Assembly (NCBI GenBank): GCA_018825965.1
Contig: JAHKAA010000013.1
Location: 1-64,000 of the forward strand
Direction of reading: 5' to 3'
From: Gammaproteobacteria bacterium
GTDB taxonomy: Bacteria; Pseudomonadota; Gammaproteobacteria; Enterobacterales; Alteromonadaceae
DNA length: 64,000 nucleotides
Below the pieces are notes generated by a model. It searched no databases. It was not told the DNA's origin and saw only the letters and a program-made list of their open reading frames with translations. Below, one piece after another: positions 50,026 through 60,822 of the stretch; within the stretch, counting starts at the first letter, position 1, and every line of letters begins with the position of its first letter. A program made the position numbers and the translations under genes.

Positions 50026-53000
50026 TGCAGCAGTTGGACCAAACCCATAAAGGCTGGTTAGCCTGGTTTGCCCGCAATAGCGTGGCATCAAATTTATTGA
50101 TGGTTATTTTATTGCTGGCTGGTATTGCCAGTGTACTGACCATCAAAAAACAGACTTTTCCTGAAATTCAGCTGGAACAAGTGACTATCCGGGTCGCTTA
50201 TCCGGGGGCAGCTCCGCAGGAAGTGGAAGAGGGCATAGTCGACAAGATTGAAGAATCTCTGCGAAGCCTCAATGGCATTAAAAAAATCCGCTCTAATGCT
50301 GTGGAAGGTTTAGCCACAGTGAATGTAGAAATTCAGTCTGGGTATGACATTCAGACGCTGATGAACGAAATTAAGATGCAGGTGGATTCCATCTCGTCAT
50401 TTCCTGAGCAAACCGAACGTCCTGTGGTATACAACACTAAATTCCAGAGCAACGTGCTGTGGTTATCTGTCTACGGTGATACGGATCAGCGTGGCTTAAA
50501 GGAATTTGCGAAAGACGTGCGGGACGAGCTGAAAAAGCTGCCCGGTGTCAGTAAAGTGGAAGTGGTAGGGGCTTTGGATTACGAAGTCTCTATTGAAGTC
50601 TCTGAGCATAAATTACGTGAATATGGCCTGACGTTTGACCAGATAGTGGCGGCTGTACGCGGCAGCTCGGTGGACTTGCCCGGTGGTTCTATTAAAGCCG
50701 ACAACGGTAATATTTTATTGCGGGCCAAAGGCCAGGCCTATCGTCAGCAGGATTTTGCCGACATTGTCCTGATTAACAGAGCGGACGGCACCCGTTTGTT
50801 ATTAGGCGACATAGCCCGGGTCAGAGATGGTTTTGTTGAGATGGAGTCTTATTCTACCTTTAATGGCAAAGCTTCGGTCTCTATTAAAGTGGATGCTGTA
50901 GGTGAAGACAACACCTTAAAAATTGCTGCTGTAGTGAAAGACTATGTGCTGAAGAAAAAAGCCGCTTTACCCGACAGTATGGACATTGACTATTGGGGGG
51001 ACTCCAGTTATTACCTGCAAGGCCGCCTTGATCTGATGACAGACAATATGCTGATTGGCGCCTTATTGGTGCTGATCAGCTTAACTTTATTCCTCGAGTT
51101 CCGTGTCGCCTTTTGGGTCATGGTGGGGATTCCTGTGTGTTTCCTCGGTACCATAGCCCTGATGCCATTAGAGATGTTTAACGTTTCTATCAATATGATC
51201 AGTTTGTTTGGTTTTATTCTGGTGCTGGGTATTCTGGTCGATGATGCCATTATCATAGGGGAGAGTGCTTACACCGAAATTGAGAAATACGGCAAATCGG
51301 CTGAAACTGTGATCCGTGGCGCCCAGCGGGTGGCCATGCCAGCCACTTTTGGTGTGATGACCACTATAGCGGCTTTTATTCCAATGCTGATGGTAGGGGG
51401 CTCTCAGGGACCTATCTGGGAGTCTATTGCCTGGGTGGTGATCTTATGTCTGATTTTTTCTATGGTGGAATCCAAATTAATTTTACCAGCGCATTTAATA
51501 GCAATGGACGATAAACCCTGGGACCCGGATGAAAAAAATGAAATCTATGCTCTGGGCCGGGCTTGTAGTAACGGTTTGAAATTTGTCCGGCTCAAAGTGT
51601 CGGGTGCGACCGACCGTTTTGTGTATGGCCGCTATAAAAGAGCAATAGCCTGGTGCATTGAATACCGTTATATCACCGCCACCAGTTTCTTTGCGATGAT
51701 GGTGCTGATGATAGGGTTAATGCTGGGAGGCCATGTACGCTGGGTGTTTTTCCCTAATATTCCAAGCGACTTTATCAATGCTAATTTAACTATGATGGAA
51801 GGTTCATCAGGTAAAGCCACAGTGCAGGCCATGCAGCAACTGGAAGCCGCTTTGGTGAAAACCAACGAGCAGATCATTGCTTCAGGTGAAGAAGGGTTGA
51901 TGAAACACCGCTTAACTTTCACCCAGTCTGATACCAGTGGTGAGCTGGTGATTGAACTGGAAAAAAGCGAAGGCCGCGATATAGATGCCAATGAATTTGT
52001 GCGTTTGTGGCGTGAGCAAATCCCTGAAATCGCCGGGGTCAAAACACTGCAGATTTTCTCGTCAACCAGTGGTGGCGGTGGTGGTGATATTTCATTTCAA
52101 CTGAAAAGTAAGGAACTGCAACAGTTACGTTTAGCCACTGAAGAGCTCAAAGCCGCTATGCTGGAATATCAGGGGGTGTTTGATATTGAAGACAGCATCA
52201 GTGGTGGTAATGATGAAATAGTGCTGGCGATCAAACCTCAGGCTGAAGCTTTGGGCATTAATTTATCCGACTTAGCCACACAAGTGCGTCAGGGCTTTTA
52301 TGGTGCTGAAGCGCAGCGTATTCAGCGCGACGGCGAAGAAGTGAAAGTGATGGTGCGTTATCCAAAAGAAGAACGCCGCTCTGTAGGTAATCTGGAGAAT
52401 ATGAAAATACGCACTGCCAGCGGCGCCGAAGTACCATTTTCTCAGGTGGCTGAATACAAAGCACAACCCAGCTATTCGGCTATTAACAGGGTTGATGGTG
52501 AACGTTCTGTCACCATCAGCGCTTCAGTGGATAAAGCCCTGGCTGAGCCGATGAAAATCACCAAAGAGTTGCAGGAAAAAGTACTGCCGCAACTGGCAGA
52601 GAAATATGGCATTGAAACTGCTTTGGAAGGCGCAAGTCTGGAAGAAGCCGATGCCATGGTTGATCTTGCCATGGGTTTCCTGCTGGCGTTATTTGTGATT
52701 TATGCGCTGCTGGCCATACCGCTGAAATCCTATACTCAGCCGTTGATCATTATGTCGGTGATCCCTTTTGGTTTAATTGGCGCCATCTTCGGCCATATGC
52801 TGCTGGGATTAAGTGTCAGCATTATGTCCTTATTTGGTCTGATTGCTTTGGCGGGTGTAGTGGTAAACGATTCACTGGTGATGGTCGATTTTGTTAACCA
52901 ATCACGCCGTGAGGGGATGCCGTTAAAAGAAGCTGTGATTGGCGCCGGCACCAGACGGTTCAGGCCTATTATGCTGACATCAATCACGACCTTCTTAGGT

Positions 53001-53213
53001 CTTGCTCCTATAGTGCTGGAAAAAAGCTTACAGGCGCAAATTGTCGTGCCTATGGCGGTGTCTTTGGCCTACGGTATTTTGTTTGCGACAGTGATCACCT
53101 TACTGCTGATCCCATCACTGTATGTGATACTGGATGATTTTTTAGGCTTATTCAGAAGTAAAAGCTCTGAAGAGACCAGGTATCCGGTTGATGAGTTACC
53201 ACTGCAAAAGTGA
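50025..53213 (+). CDS. RND-family efflux permease
   Basis: The 1062-residue pump has the duplicated RND layout. The TM4 proton-relay pair is intact in GILVDDAIIIGES, unlike in the other pump of this window. It probably exports a lipophilic substrate with proton antiport. It ends in a short basic and acidic tail. The adaptor is encoded directly upstream with one-base overlap; no outer-membrane channel gene follows, and the operon closes with a strong terminator. Confidence 0.94.
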   Translation: MQQLDQTHKGWLAWFARNSVASNLLMVILLLAGIASVLTIKKQTFPEIQLEQVTIRVAYPGAAPQEVEEGIVDKIEESLRSLNGIKKIRSNAVEGLATVNVEIQSGYDIQTLMNEIKMQVDSISSFPEQTERPVVYNTKFQSNVLWLSVYGDTDQRGLKEFAKDVRDELKKLPGVSKVEVVGALDYEVSIEVSEHKLREYGLTFDQIVAAVRGSSVDLPGGSIKADNGNILLRAKGQAYRQQDFADIVLINRADGTRLLLGDIARVRDGFVEMESYSTFNGKASVSIKVDAVGEDNTLKIAAVVKDYVLKKKAALPDSMDIDYWGDSSYYLQGRLDLMTDNMLIGALLVLISLTLFLEFRVAFWVMVGIPVCFLGTIALMPLEMFNVSINMISLFGFILVLGILVDDAIIIGESAYTEIEKYGKSAETVIRGAQRVAMPATFGVMTTIAAFIPMLMVGGSQGPIWESIAWVVILCLIFSMVESKLILPAHLIAMDDKPWDPDEKNEIYALGRACSNGLKFVRLKVSGATDRFVYGRYKRAIAWCIEYRYITATSFFAMMVLMIGLMLGGHVRWVFFPNIPSDFINANLTMMEGSSGKATVQAMQQLEAALVKTNEQIIASGEEGLMKHRLTFTQSDTSGELVIELEKSEGRDIDANEFVRLWREQIPEIAGVKTLQIFSSTSGGGGGDISFQLKSKELQQLRLATEELKAAMLEYQGVFDIEDSISGGNDEIVLAIKPQAEALGINLSDLATQVRQGFYGAEAQRIQRDGEEVKVMVRYPKEERRSVGNLENMKIRTASGAEVPFSQVAEYKAQPSYSAINRVDGERSVTISASVDKALAEPMKITKELQEKVLPQLAEKYGIETALEGASLEEADAMVDLAMGFLLALFVIYALLAIPLKSYTQPLIIMSVIPFGLIGAIFGHMLLGLSVSIMSLFGLIALAGVVVNDSLVMVDFVNQSRREGMPLKEAVIGAGTRRFRPIMLTSITTFLGLAPIVLEKSLQAQIVVPMAVSLAYGILFATVITLLLIPSLYVILDDFLGLFRSKSSEETRYPVDELPLQK

Positions 53214-53230
53214 TAATGAAAAGACAAAAA

Positions 53231-53253
53231 AACCGCCGAAAGGCGGTTTTTTT
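53231..53253 (+). terminator. Terminator of the second RND operon
   Basis: AACCGCC-GAAA-GGCGGTT followed by a T-run, the same stem as after fadR. Confidence 0.9.
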
Positions 53254-53279
53254 ATGGTCATGTAATCCCGAACGTAATT

Positions 53280-53432
53280 GAAGCTGCAGCTTCAGGAACG
53301 AAGGGTAATCCCCAAAGTAATTGATGTTGCAGCTAGGCGACAAGCGAGCGAGACCCCAGGAGCATAGTAGTCCTATGTGACTGGGGCTAGTAGCGCAGTC
53401 AACAACGCTGCGGCTTCAAGGACGCAGGGGAT
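53280..53432. repeat. Structured non-coding element, possible dispersed repeat or RNA
   Basis: It begins with a 14-bp palindrome (GAAGCTGCAGCTTC). A long hairpin follows: CCCCAG (53354-53359) with CTGGGG (53381-53386), enclosing CATAG/CTATG around TAGTC. An outer pair GCAGC (53329-53333) with GCTGC (53407-53411) closes a multi-branched fold. It ends at the sdaA stop codon. I recall similar sequences in intergenic regions of related genera but cannot name a family. Confidence 0.55.
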
Positions 53433-54812
53433 TTAGCATTCTATTATGTTTACTGCTAAGCCACCGCGTGATGTTTCTTTGTATTTGCTTTGCATATCCC
53501 GGCCTGTGTCCCACATGGTTTTAATCACTTTATCCAGCGATACTTTATGCTCACCTGTGCCACGCAGGGCTAAACGTGAGGCGTTGATGGCTTTAATAGA
53601 ACCCATAGCATTACGTTCAATACAAGGCACCTGAACTAAACCACCTACAGGATCACAAGTTAAGCCTAAGTTGTGCTCCATGCCAATTTCAGCGGCGTTT
53701 TCCACATGATCAACAGAGCCCCCTAAAATCTCAGTTAAAGCGCCTGCGGCCATAGAACAAGCCACGCCCACTTCTCCCTGACAACCTACTTCGGCACCTG
53801 AGATGGAGGCATTCTTTTTATACAAAATACCGATAGCAGCCGCTGTTAACAGGTAACGGCAGTAGATATCCGGTGTGACAGGCTGAATGTATTTGTCGTA
53901 ATACATCAATACAGCCGGAATAATACCGGCAGCACCGTTGGTCGGTGCTGTCACTACACGGCCACCGGCGGCGTTTTCTTCATTCACAGCTAAAGCAAAT
54001 AAATTCACCCAGTCCATTACTTGCAATGGATCCGAGCTTTTTTCCGCCATTAAGCGTTTGTGCAGGGCAGGGGCACGGCGTTTTACTTTTAAGCCGCCAG
54101 GTAAAATACCTTCGGTGCGAATACCACGCTGTACACAGTCGTACATAGTCGACCAGATTTTACCCAGCTCGTCCTGAATTTGTTGTTCACTGCGTAATAC
54201 TTTTTCGTTTTCCATCATTAAACCAGCAATGGATAAACCGTTTTCTTTACAGAGCTTCATCAGCTCTGCGCCACTTTCAAAAGGGAAAGGCGGCGGATTG
54301 TCGGCAGCAAACTGACTGGCGGCTTCTTTTTCTTTGGCAAAATCTTCGGCTTTGACAATAAAGCCACCACCAATAGAAAAATAAATTTCGCTGAACAGTA
54401 CTTCATGGCCTGCGTAAGCGATCAGCTCCATGCCATTGGAATGCTCTTTTAAGGTTTTGCGACGGTGAAATACAATGGCGCCCTCTCGTGGAAAAGCCAC
54501 GTCGTGCTTCTGGTCCAGCAGAATATGCTGAGTTTCATCGACTTTTTTTAATAAGCCCGGGATAGCATCAGGTTCTATGTTTTCTGGTAAATAGCCGGAT
54601 AAACCTAAAATCACAGCTTTGCCTGTACCGTGGCCAATACCGGTTTGGCCTAAAGAGCCAAACAGCTCAGCTTTCACACTGGTGACTCGATCAAACAAAC
54701 CCATGGCTTGCAGGTTTTCACAGAATTTTTTGGCAGCACGCATTGGGCCAACTGTGTGAGAGCTGGACGGGCCAATACCAATACTGAACATATCAAAAGC
54801 ACTAATAATCAT
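53433..54812 (-). CDS. sdaA: L-serine ammonia-lyase
   Basis: The 459-residue enzyme converts serine to pyruvate and ammonia with a 4Fe-4S cluster. It begins with [24 protein letters not shown] and has the alpha-chain cysteines ([12 protein letters not shown], later LTCDPVGG and PCIERNAMG). Start is at 54812, where E. coli SdaA begins; the longer frame to 54881 has no support. It follows nudL and pabB on the same strand, the order known in E. coli. Confidence 0.95.
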   Translation of the reverse strand: MIISAFDMFSIGIGPSSSHTVGPMRAAKKFCENLQAMGLFDRVTSVKAELFGSLGQTGIGHGTGKAVILGLSGYLPENIEPDAIPGLLKKVDETQHILLDQKHDVAFPREGAIVFHRRKTLKEHSNGMELIAYAGHEVLFSEIYFSIGGGFIVKAEDFAKEKEAASQFAADNPPPFPFESGAELMKLCKENGLSIAGLMMENEKVLRSEQQIQDELGKIWSTMYDCVQRGIRTEGILPGGLKVKRRAPALHKRLMAEKSSDPLQVMDWVNLFALAVNEENAAGGRVVTAPTNGAAGIIPAVLMYYDKYIQPVTPDIYCRYLLTAAAIGILYKKNASISGAEVGCQGEVGVACSMAAGALTEILGGSVDHVENAAEIGMEHNLGLTCDPVGGLVQVPCIERNAMGSIKAINASRLALRGTGEHKVSLDKVIKTMWDTGRDMQSKYKETSRGGLAVNIIEC

Positions 54813-54967
54813 TCGGATCCTGCTTTTTGTTATAGGAGTTGGGCGCCATTCTAACGGAAGCTGATGGATTTCGTAACTCACCTTGTAACTGGTCGGTGCT
54901 TATTACAGCAAAGTTCCTTGCGGTGCTGTGTTGATTTGATTACAGCGAGACACGCAGCTGCCATGCA

Positions 54968-55531
54968 TTAAAAATGCAGCTGTTGTTTTAACGAATAAAG
55001 GATAGCCGCTGTTGCCCCCCAAATCAGGTGGGGGCCGTAGGGCATAAAATGCACTAAATGCGATTGGCCATGCATAGCAAAGTGCTCGCTGTGTGTATTG
55101 ACGGGGTCCAAGACAAAAGGCAAAGGCAACCAAAAGGCAGAATCGACTTCAGAGGCCTGTAGTTTAAGCTCCACTTCCTGAGTTAAAAAGGCAATCCAGG
55201 GCTGAATTAAAAAACCAGTGCCTGTGGCATAGCTGGGCAACTGGCCAATCAGCTGCAGTTGCTCCGGTGCTATACCGGTTTCTTCATGGGTTTCACGTAA
55301 AGCAGCTTGCCGGCTGTGTTCATTGGCTTCAATTTTGCCACCTGGAAAACTGATTTGACCCGGGTGATGGCGTAAATCAGTGCTGCGTTTCGTCAATAGC
55401 AGCTGCAGTTCACCTTCCTGTTCGCGCAGGACCAATAACACTGCAGCAGCTCTGCTTTTTTCAACCTGCAGCAACACAGACTGCTTGCCGGGTTGCAGGA
55501 AAAAACGTTGTAAAAACTGCTGCCGGTTCAT
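54968..55531 (-). CDS. nudL: NUDIX hydrolase, NudL/YeaB-type CoA pyrophosphatase
   Basis: The 187-residue protein has the full Nudix box (GGKIEANEHSRQAAL-RETHEETGI, REx2EE complete) and the UPF0035/CoA-pyrophosphatase extras (KRSTDLRHHPGQISFPGG). It likely cleaves CoA or related dinucleotides. It starts four bases after the pabB stop, and lies between pabB and sdaA as in E. coli. Confidence 0.93.
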   Translation of the reverse strand: MNRQQFLQRFFLQPGKQSVLLQVEKSRAAAVLLVLREQEGELQLLLTKRSTDLRHHPGQISFPGGKIEANEHSRQAALRETHEETGIAPEQLQLIGQLPSYATGTGFLIQPWIAFLTQEVELKLQASEVDSAFWLPLPFVLDPVNTHSEHFAMHGQSHLVHFMPYGPHLIWGATAAILYSLKQQLHF

Positions 55532-55535
55532 CGGG

Positions 55536-56942
55536 TTAGTCTTCCATTGTCCTTGCCGCCAAAGTCGGGCCTTTTATGTTGCCAAGTAAAGGCAAAATTT
55601 TATTCACTTTATGAAAGGTTTCTTCGTATTCAGCATCGACTTGTGAGTCTGCCACTATGCCACCACCAGCCCAGCAAAAAGCCTGGCCTTGTGCCATCAC
55701 TAAAGTGCGGATGGCAATATTGGTATCCATATCGCCATTGCTGTTGATATAACCCACAGCACCACAATACACAGAGCGACTATGAGGTTCTAACTCTGCA
55801 ATGATTTGCATGGCCCGTACTTTAGGCGCTCCGGTAATAGAGCCGCCCGGAAAAGCGCCACGCAATAAATCACAGGCATCGGCATTGGGGCTTAAAGTGC
55901 CGGTAATAGTACTGACCAGATGATGCACTGCAGGGAAGGATTCAATAGCAAACAAGGCCGGCACTTTGACCGAGCCTGGCACACAATGTTTACCTAAATC
56001 ATTACGCAATAAATCGACAATCATCACATTTTCGGCTCTGTCTTTTGGCGAGGCTTGCAGCTGTGCTGCACTTTGTTCGTCAAGCATCGGGTCTGCAAAA
56101 CGAGGTCTGGTGCCTTTAATAGGTTTGGTTTCCACCTGACCTGCTTTGAGTTGTAAAAAGCGCTCAGGCGACAGACTTAAAACAGCGCCTTGGGGCAAAC
56201 GCAAAAAGGCTGAAAAAGGTGCGGCATTTTTGCTGCGAAGCGTTAAATAAGCCTGCCATTCGTCGCCTTTGTAACTGGCTGCAAAACGCTGGGCTAAATT
56301 AATCTGATAACAGTCGCCGCTTTGCAGATAGTTTTGCACCTGATCAAATTTGTGGCTGTAGCTGGCCTTATCCATATTGGCTTGCCAGTCTGAGGTGAGT
56401 TCAAAGCTGGTGCTGGCGGCTTCGGTGTGAAACAACAGAGAAGTTTCTGCCCAGTGTTTTTGTGCGTCACCACGATAATCCACATACCAAAGTTGTTGCT
56501 GTTGTTTATCCAGAATTAGAGCCCACAGATAAATACCCACCGCCATATCCGGCAGCAGAGCACCCGCCTCTGCGGCTTGTGGCACGGGTTCAATCACAGT
56601 GCCTAAATCATAGGAAAAATAACCTAAAGCACCCCCAACAAAAGGGAGATCAGTATGATCTGAGCACTTTGGTTTATCCGGAAAATAACTGCTGATCAGG
56701 TGCTGCAAAGCGCCAAAAGGGTCCATTTGCAGCAATTGGCTTTGGCCTTGTTCGGTTTGGGTTAATTCACCCCGTTGAAAGACTAAAGTGGCAACAGGGC
56801 GAGCCACCAGAATATCAAAACGGCTATTAACGTGGCTGCTGGCTGCTGAGTCGAGCAGCATGGCCCATGGTTCTGCTGCTATGGCTGAAAAATGGTCCAG
56901 CAGATGCGGTGCTTTGGCATCTAACTTTAAAAACTGTGACAT
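55536..56942 (-). CDS. pabB: Aminodeoxychorismate synthase component I
   Basis: The 468-residue chorismate-using enzyme is told from TrpE by the PIKGTRPR motif (Lys of the PabB type) and by the PWAMLLDSA and DLPFVGGALGYFSYDLG blocks. It converts chorismate plus ammonia from PabA to 4-amino-4-deoxychorismate for folate. I use the ATG at 56942 since earlier in-frame codons are not conserved, though no strong ribosome-binding site is seen. It is the first gene of the pabB-nudL-sdaA operon. Confidence 0.93.
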   Translation of the reverse strand: MSQFLKLDAKAPHLLDHFSAIAAEPWAMLLDSAASSHVNSRFDILVARPVATLVFQRGELTQTEQGQSQLLQMDPFGALQHLISSYFPDKPKCSDHTDLPFVGGALGYFSYDLGTVIEPVPQAAEAGALLPDMAVGIYLWALILDKQQQQLWYVDYRGDAQKHWAETSLLFHTEAASTSFELTSDWQANMDKASYSHKFDQVQNYLQSGDCYQINLAQRFAASYKGDEWQAYLTLRSKNAAPFSAFLRLPQGAVLSLSPERFLQLKAGQVETKPIKGTRPRFADPMLDEQSAAQLQASPKDRAENVMIVDLLRNDLGKHCVPGSVKVPALFAIESFPAVHHLVSTITGTLSPNADACDLLRGAFPGGSITGAPKVRAMQIIAELEPHSRSVYCGAVGYINSNGDMDTNIAIRTLVMAQGQAFCWAGGGIVADSQVDAEYEETFHKVNKILPLLGNIKGPTLAARTMED

Positions 56943-57119
56943 AAGTTGTCTCATAAAACGGGCTAATTCCGGCAAAAATACGCTTGTTGACTAGCCGCTG
57001 GATCTGTTGCGCTGTATCATATCAGCCCAACTGACATTATGAATACAGGAAAAGCTACCTGCTCTGAATGCAGAACAGACAGGGGCTGATTACCATTACT
57101 TTGGAAGGGCAGAAACTCT

Positions 57120-58640
57120 ATGACCGTCATTCGCCAGCAAGACTTTATCGACAGCATCGAAGATGCGTTGCAGTACATCTCTTTTTATCATCCGCTGGAT
57201 TTTGTGCAGGCGCTGGAAAAAGCCTATCACAAAGAACAAAACCAGGCCGCTAAAGACGCCATAGCCCAAATTCTGATCAACTCCCGTATGTCGGCTGAAG
57301 GCAACAGACCTATCTGCCAGGACACTGGTATTGTGACCTGTTTTGTTAAAATTGGGATGGATGTCAAATGGGATAAAACCGATATGACAGTGCAGCAAAT
57401 GGTCGATGAAGGCACACGCCGTGCTTATCTGAACCCACATAATCCGCTGCGCGCCTCTATTGTTGCGGACCCTGCAGGTGCCCGTAAAAATACTCAGGAC
57501 AACACCCCTTCAGTGGTGCATATCGATATGATTGCAGGTCATCATGTTGAAGTGGCTATTGCTGCCAAAGGCGGCGGCAGCGAAAACAAAACCAAAATGG
57601 TGATGTTAAACCCGTCCGACTCAGTGGTGGAGTGGGTGCTGGACACTCTGCCTAAAATGGGTGCTGGCTGGTGCCCACCTGGCATGTTAGGCATAGGCAT
57701 TGGTGGCACAGCTGAAAAAGCTGCGGTGCTTGCCAAAGAAGCCCTGATGGAGCCTGTGGATATTCAGGACCTGCTGGAAAAAGGCGCTGAAACTGCCGAC
57801 GAAAAACTGCGGCTTGAGCTGTACGACAAAGTGAACAAACTGGGTATCGGTGCTCAGGGTTTAGGTGGTTTAACTACTGTGGTCGATGTAAAAATCAAAT
57901 CTGTTGCCACTCACGCTGCATCTAAGCCAGTGGTGATGATCCCAAACTGTGCGGCCACACGTCATGTGCATTTCCACCTGGATGGTTCAGGCCCTGCGGT
58001 CTTAACACCTCCGAAGCTGGAAGACTGGCCTGAAGTGACCTGGGAGCTGGGGAACAATGTACGCCGCGTGAATTTAGATACTGTTACTCCTGCTGATGTG
58101 CTGGAGTGGAAAGCAGGTGAAACTGTATTGTTGTCGGGCAAAATGCTGACGGGCCGCGACGCTGCACATAAACGTATTGCCGATATGATGGCCAAAGGCG
58201 AAGCGCTGCCAGAGGGCGTTGACTTTAAAAACCGCTTTATTTATTACGTTGGCCCTGTGGATGCCGTAGGTTCTGAAGTGGTTGGCCCTGCAGGCCCAAC
58301 AACGGCGACCCGTATGGATAAATTTACTGACATGATGTTAGGTCAGATGGGTTTACTTGGCATGATTGGTAAGTCTGAGCGTGGTGATAAAACAGTTGAA
58401 AGCATTAAAGAGCACAAAGCTGTGTATTTAATGGCTGTGGGTGGGGCTGCTTATTTAGTCTCCAAAGCCATTAAAAAATCCCGTGTTGTGGCCTTTGCCG
58501 ATTTAGGTATGGAAGCTATTTACGAGTTTGATGTAGAAGACATGCCTGTGACAGTGGCGGTTGACAGTCAGGGAAATAACGTGCATAAACAAGGGCCTGC
58601 TATTTGGAAAGTGAAGATAGCCGAACTTGCCAATAACTAA
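57120..58640 (+). CDS. fumA: Class I fumarate hydratase (4Fe-4S)
   Basis: The 506-residue enzyme interconverts fumarate and malate in the TCA cycle. Its cluster cysteines are Cys66 (PICQDTG), Cys185 (GWCPPG) and Cys277 (PNCAATRH). The C-terminal half has the GRDAAHKR and YVGPVDAVGSEVVGPAGPTTATRMD runs. The length is that of the 505-residue type common in marine gammaproteobacteria and is shorter than E. coli FumA. It is monocistronic with its own terminator. Confidence 0.94.
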   Translation: MTVIRQQDFIDSIEDALQYISFYHPLDFVQALEKAYHKEQNQAAKDAIAQILINSRMSAEGNRPICQDTGIVTCFVKIGMDVKWDKTDMTVQQMVDEGTRRAYLNPHNPLRASIVADPAGARKNTQDNTPSVVHIDMIAGHHVEVAIAAKGGGSENKTKMVMLNPSDSVVEWVLDTLPKMGAGWCPPGMLGIGIGGTAEKAAVLAKEALMEPVDIQDLLEKGAETADEKLRLELYDKVNKLGIGAQGLGGLTTVVDVKIKSVATHAASKPVVMIPNCAATRHVHFHLDGSGPAVLTPPKLEDWPEVTWELGNNVRRVNLDTVTPADVLEWKAGETVLLSGKMLTGRDAAHKRIADMMAKGEALPEGVDFKNRFIYYVGPVDAVGSEVVGPAGPTTATRMDKFTDMMLGQMGLLGMIGKSERGDKTVESIKEHKAVYLMAVGGAAYLVSKAIKKSRVVAFADLGMEAIYEFDVEDMPVTVAVDSQGNNVHKQGPAIWKVKIAELANN

Positions 58641-58651
58641 AATGATGAACA

Positions 58652-58678
58652 ACGCCCTGACCCTCAGGGCGTTTTTTT
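58652..58678 (+). terminator. Fumarase terminator
   Basis: ACGCCCTGA-CC-TCAGGGCGT-like stem (58652-58671) followed by seven T. Confidence 0.9.
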
Positions 58679-58691
58679 ACTGGGAGAAATT

Positions 58692-60713
58692 ATGAAAGCC
58701 TGGATCTTTCTCGGCACTGTATTACTGAGCAGTGCCGCTGTCGCTAAAACCCCGCTGACCATTGAACACCTGAACAAATTAAACAAAATTCACGATGTGG
58801 TGGTCTCCCCCGATGGCCGTTATCTGGTCTATGGTCAGGAAAATGGTGGCCTGGCTCCTGCGGATAATAGCGCAGATCTGTATTTAATCGACTTAGAGCA
58901 GAACAACAGAGTCAGCCGTTTAACCCACAATGAGGATAAAGAGCACTCTGTGGCCTGGAACAAAGATGGCAGCGCTCTGTATTTTCTGGCGGGCCGCTCT
59001 GGCAGTTCTCAGGTCTGGCGTTTGCCGATGACAGGTGGTGAAGCACAACAAATCACAGATTTACCTTTAGAGGTGGATGGTTTTTTAGTCTCAGCCGATA
59101 ACAGTAAAATTGTGCTGCAAATGGCCGCTAAGCCGGGCTGCGAAACCTTATCCTGTACAGTGGAAGCTAAGCAGGTGAAAGCGGGTCAGCAAGACAGCGC
59201 TATGGTCTACGATCAATTGATGGTGCGTCACTGGGATACCTGGGCTGATGAATTCAGAAGTCATTTGTATATCAGCGATTTAAACGGTAAAAAAGTCACA
59301 GATGCAAAAGATTTATTGCCTGAGTGGAACACAGATATAGCCGGTATCAAAGAAGTGTCTTTTACGCCAGACGGTAAAAACCTGGTGTTCAGTGCCAAAA
59401 TTCCCGGTCTGGACCAGGCATGGCATACCAACTTTGATATTTTTCAGGTGTCGGTCAACGGCGGCGAAAAAATTAACTTAACCCGCGACAATGCAGCCTG
59501 GGATGCCAAACCTTCTTTTTCCAGCGACGGGCGTTTTATGGCGTATTTGGCCATGAAAAAACCAGTGTACGAAGCCGATCGTTTTGGCCTGATCTTATTG
59601 GATATGGTGACAGGGCAACGTAAAGAACTGGCGCCTGAATGGGACAGATCGATCAGCGACTATAAATTTGGTCCGGACAACAGAACTATTTATGCCACAG
59701 CTCAGGACACAGGTCAGCATGGTATTTTTTCGATTAATACCAGCTTTGGTGATATCAGCAAGGTCTATGCCGACGGTACAGCTAATGACCTTAATGTGGC
59801 TGGCAATAAACTGATTTTTACCAACCACAGTCTGGATAAGCCGACTGACATTTACCAGATCACCGCAGAAACCGGTGCACCAACAGCCTTAACCCAAGTC
59901 AATAAAGAAGCTCTGGCCGGTATTCAGTTCGCTCAGTTTGCCCAGTTTAATTTCCCCGGCGCCAATGACGAAACAGTGTATGGCTACTGGATGAAACCTG
60001 TTCATTTTAAAGAAGGCCAGAAATACCCCATTGCTTTTATTGTACACGGTGGGCCGCAAAGCAGCTTTGGCAATATGTTTAACTACCGCTGGAATGCACA
60101 GTTATGGGCAGCTCAGGGTTATGGCGTGGTGATGATCGATTTCCATGGCTCTACAGGTTACGGTCAGGCTTTTACTGATTCTATTGCCCGTGATTGGGCG
60201 GGCATGCCTTTGGTCGATTTACAAAAAGGTCTGGCTTTTATCACTGAAAAAGAAAAATGGCTGGATGGCAATAATGCCTGCGCTTTAGGCGCTTCTTACG
60301 GCGGCTACATGATGAACTGGATTGCTGGCAATTGGCAGGAAGCATTTAAATGTTTAGTCAATCATGCAGGTTTCTTTGATATGCCCAGCTTTTACAGCAG
60401 CACTGAAGAGTTATGGTTCCCGGAACATGATTTAGGTGGCCCGGTCTGGAACAAAGACAGTGATTATCAGAAATTTAATCCTGCAGCTTTTGTTGAACAC
60501 TGGAAAACACCTATGTTAGTGATCCACGGTTTAAAAGACTATCGTGTGCCTTATGCGCAAGGACTGGGGGCTTTTACTACCTTGCAACGTAAAGGTATTG
60601 AATCCAAATTAGTGATTTTCCCCGACGAAAACCATTGGATTTTAAAACCACGTAATGCAGAGCGCTGGTACAACGAAGTATTTGACTGGATGAAACTGCA
60701 TACCCGCAAGTAA
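58692..60713 (+). CDS. Secreted S9C-type peptidase (DPP V/acylaminoacyl-peptidase-like)
   Basis: The 673-residue protein has a signal peptide (MKAWIFLGTVLLSSAAVA), a WD-like propeller and an alpha/beta-hydrolase domain with Ser535 (GASYGGY), Asp616 (HGLKDYRVP) and His648 (ENHWI). These resemble dipeptidyl-peptidase V and acylaminoacyl peptidases. It is the third S9 enzyme in the window, consistent with protein-based nutrition. The ATG follows GGGAGAAATT and starts 14 bases after the fumarase terminator. Confidence 0.92.
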   Translation: MKAWIFLGTVLLSSAAVAKTPLTIEHLNKLNKIHDVVVSPDGRYLVYGQENGGLAPADNSADLYLIDLEQNNRVSRLTHNEDKEHSVAWNKDGSALYFLAGRSGSSQVWRLPMTGGEAQQITDLPLEVDGFLVSADNSKIVLQMAAKPGCETLSCTVEAKQVKAGQQDSAMVYDQLMVRHWDTWADEFRSHLYISDLNGKKVTDAKDLLPEWNTDIAGIKEVSFTPDGKNLVFSAKIPGLDQAWHTNFDIFQVSVNGGEKINLTRDNAAWDAKPSFSSDGRFMAYLAMKKPVYEADRFGLILLDMVTGQRKELAPEWDRSISDYKFGPDNRTIYATAQDTGQHGIFSINTSFGDISKVYADGTANDLNVAGNKLIFTNHSLDKPTDIYQITAETGAPTALTQVNKEALAGIQFAQFAQFNFPGANDETVYGYWMKPVHFKEGQKYPIAFIVHGGPQSSFGNMFNYRWNAQLWAAQGYGVVMIDFHGSTGYGQAFTDSIARDWAGMPLVDLQKGLAFITEKEKWLDGNNACALGASYGGYMMNWIAGNWQEAFKCLVNHAGFFDMPSFYSSTEELWFPEHDLGGPVWNKDSDYQKFNPAAFVEHWKTPMLVIHGLKDYRVPYAQGLGAFTTLQRKGIESKLVIFPDENHWILKPRNAERWYNEVFDWMKLHTRK

Positions 60714-60822
60714 GGATCCGCTGAAGGCAACCTGAAAATGTAGGGACAGGTGAAGGGCAGGGACAAGCTGCTGCCTTTCGCCCGGCCGTCTGATGAAACC
60801 GCAAGTGCAGGTGGACGTGAGT

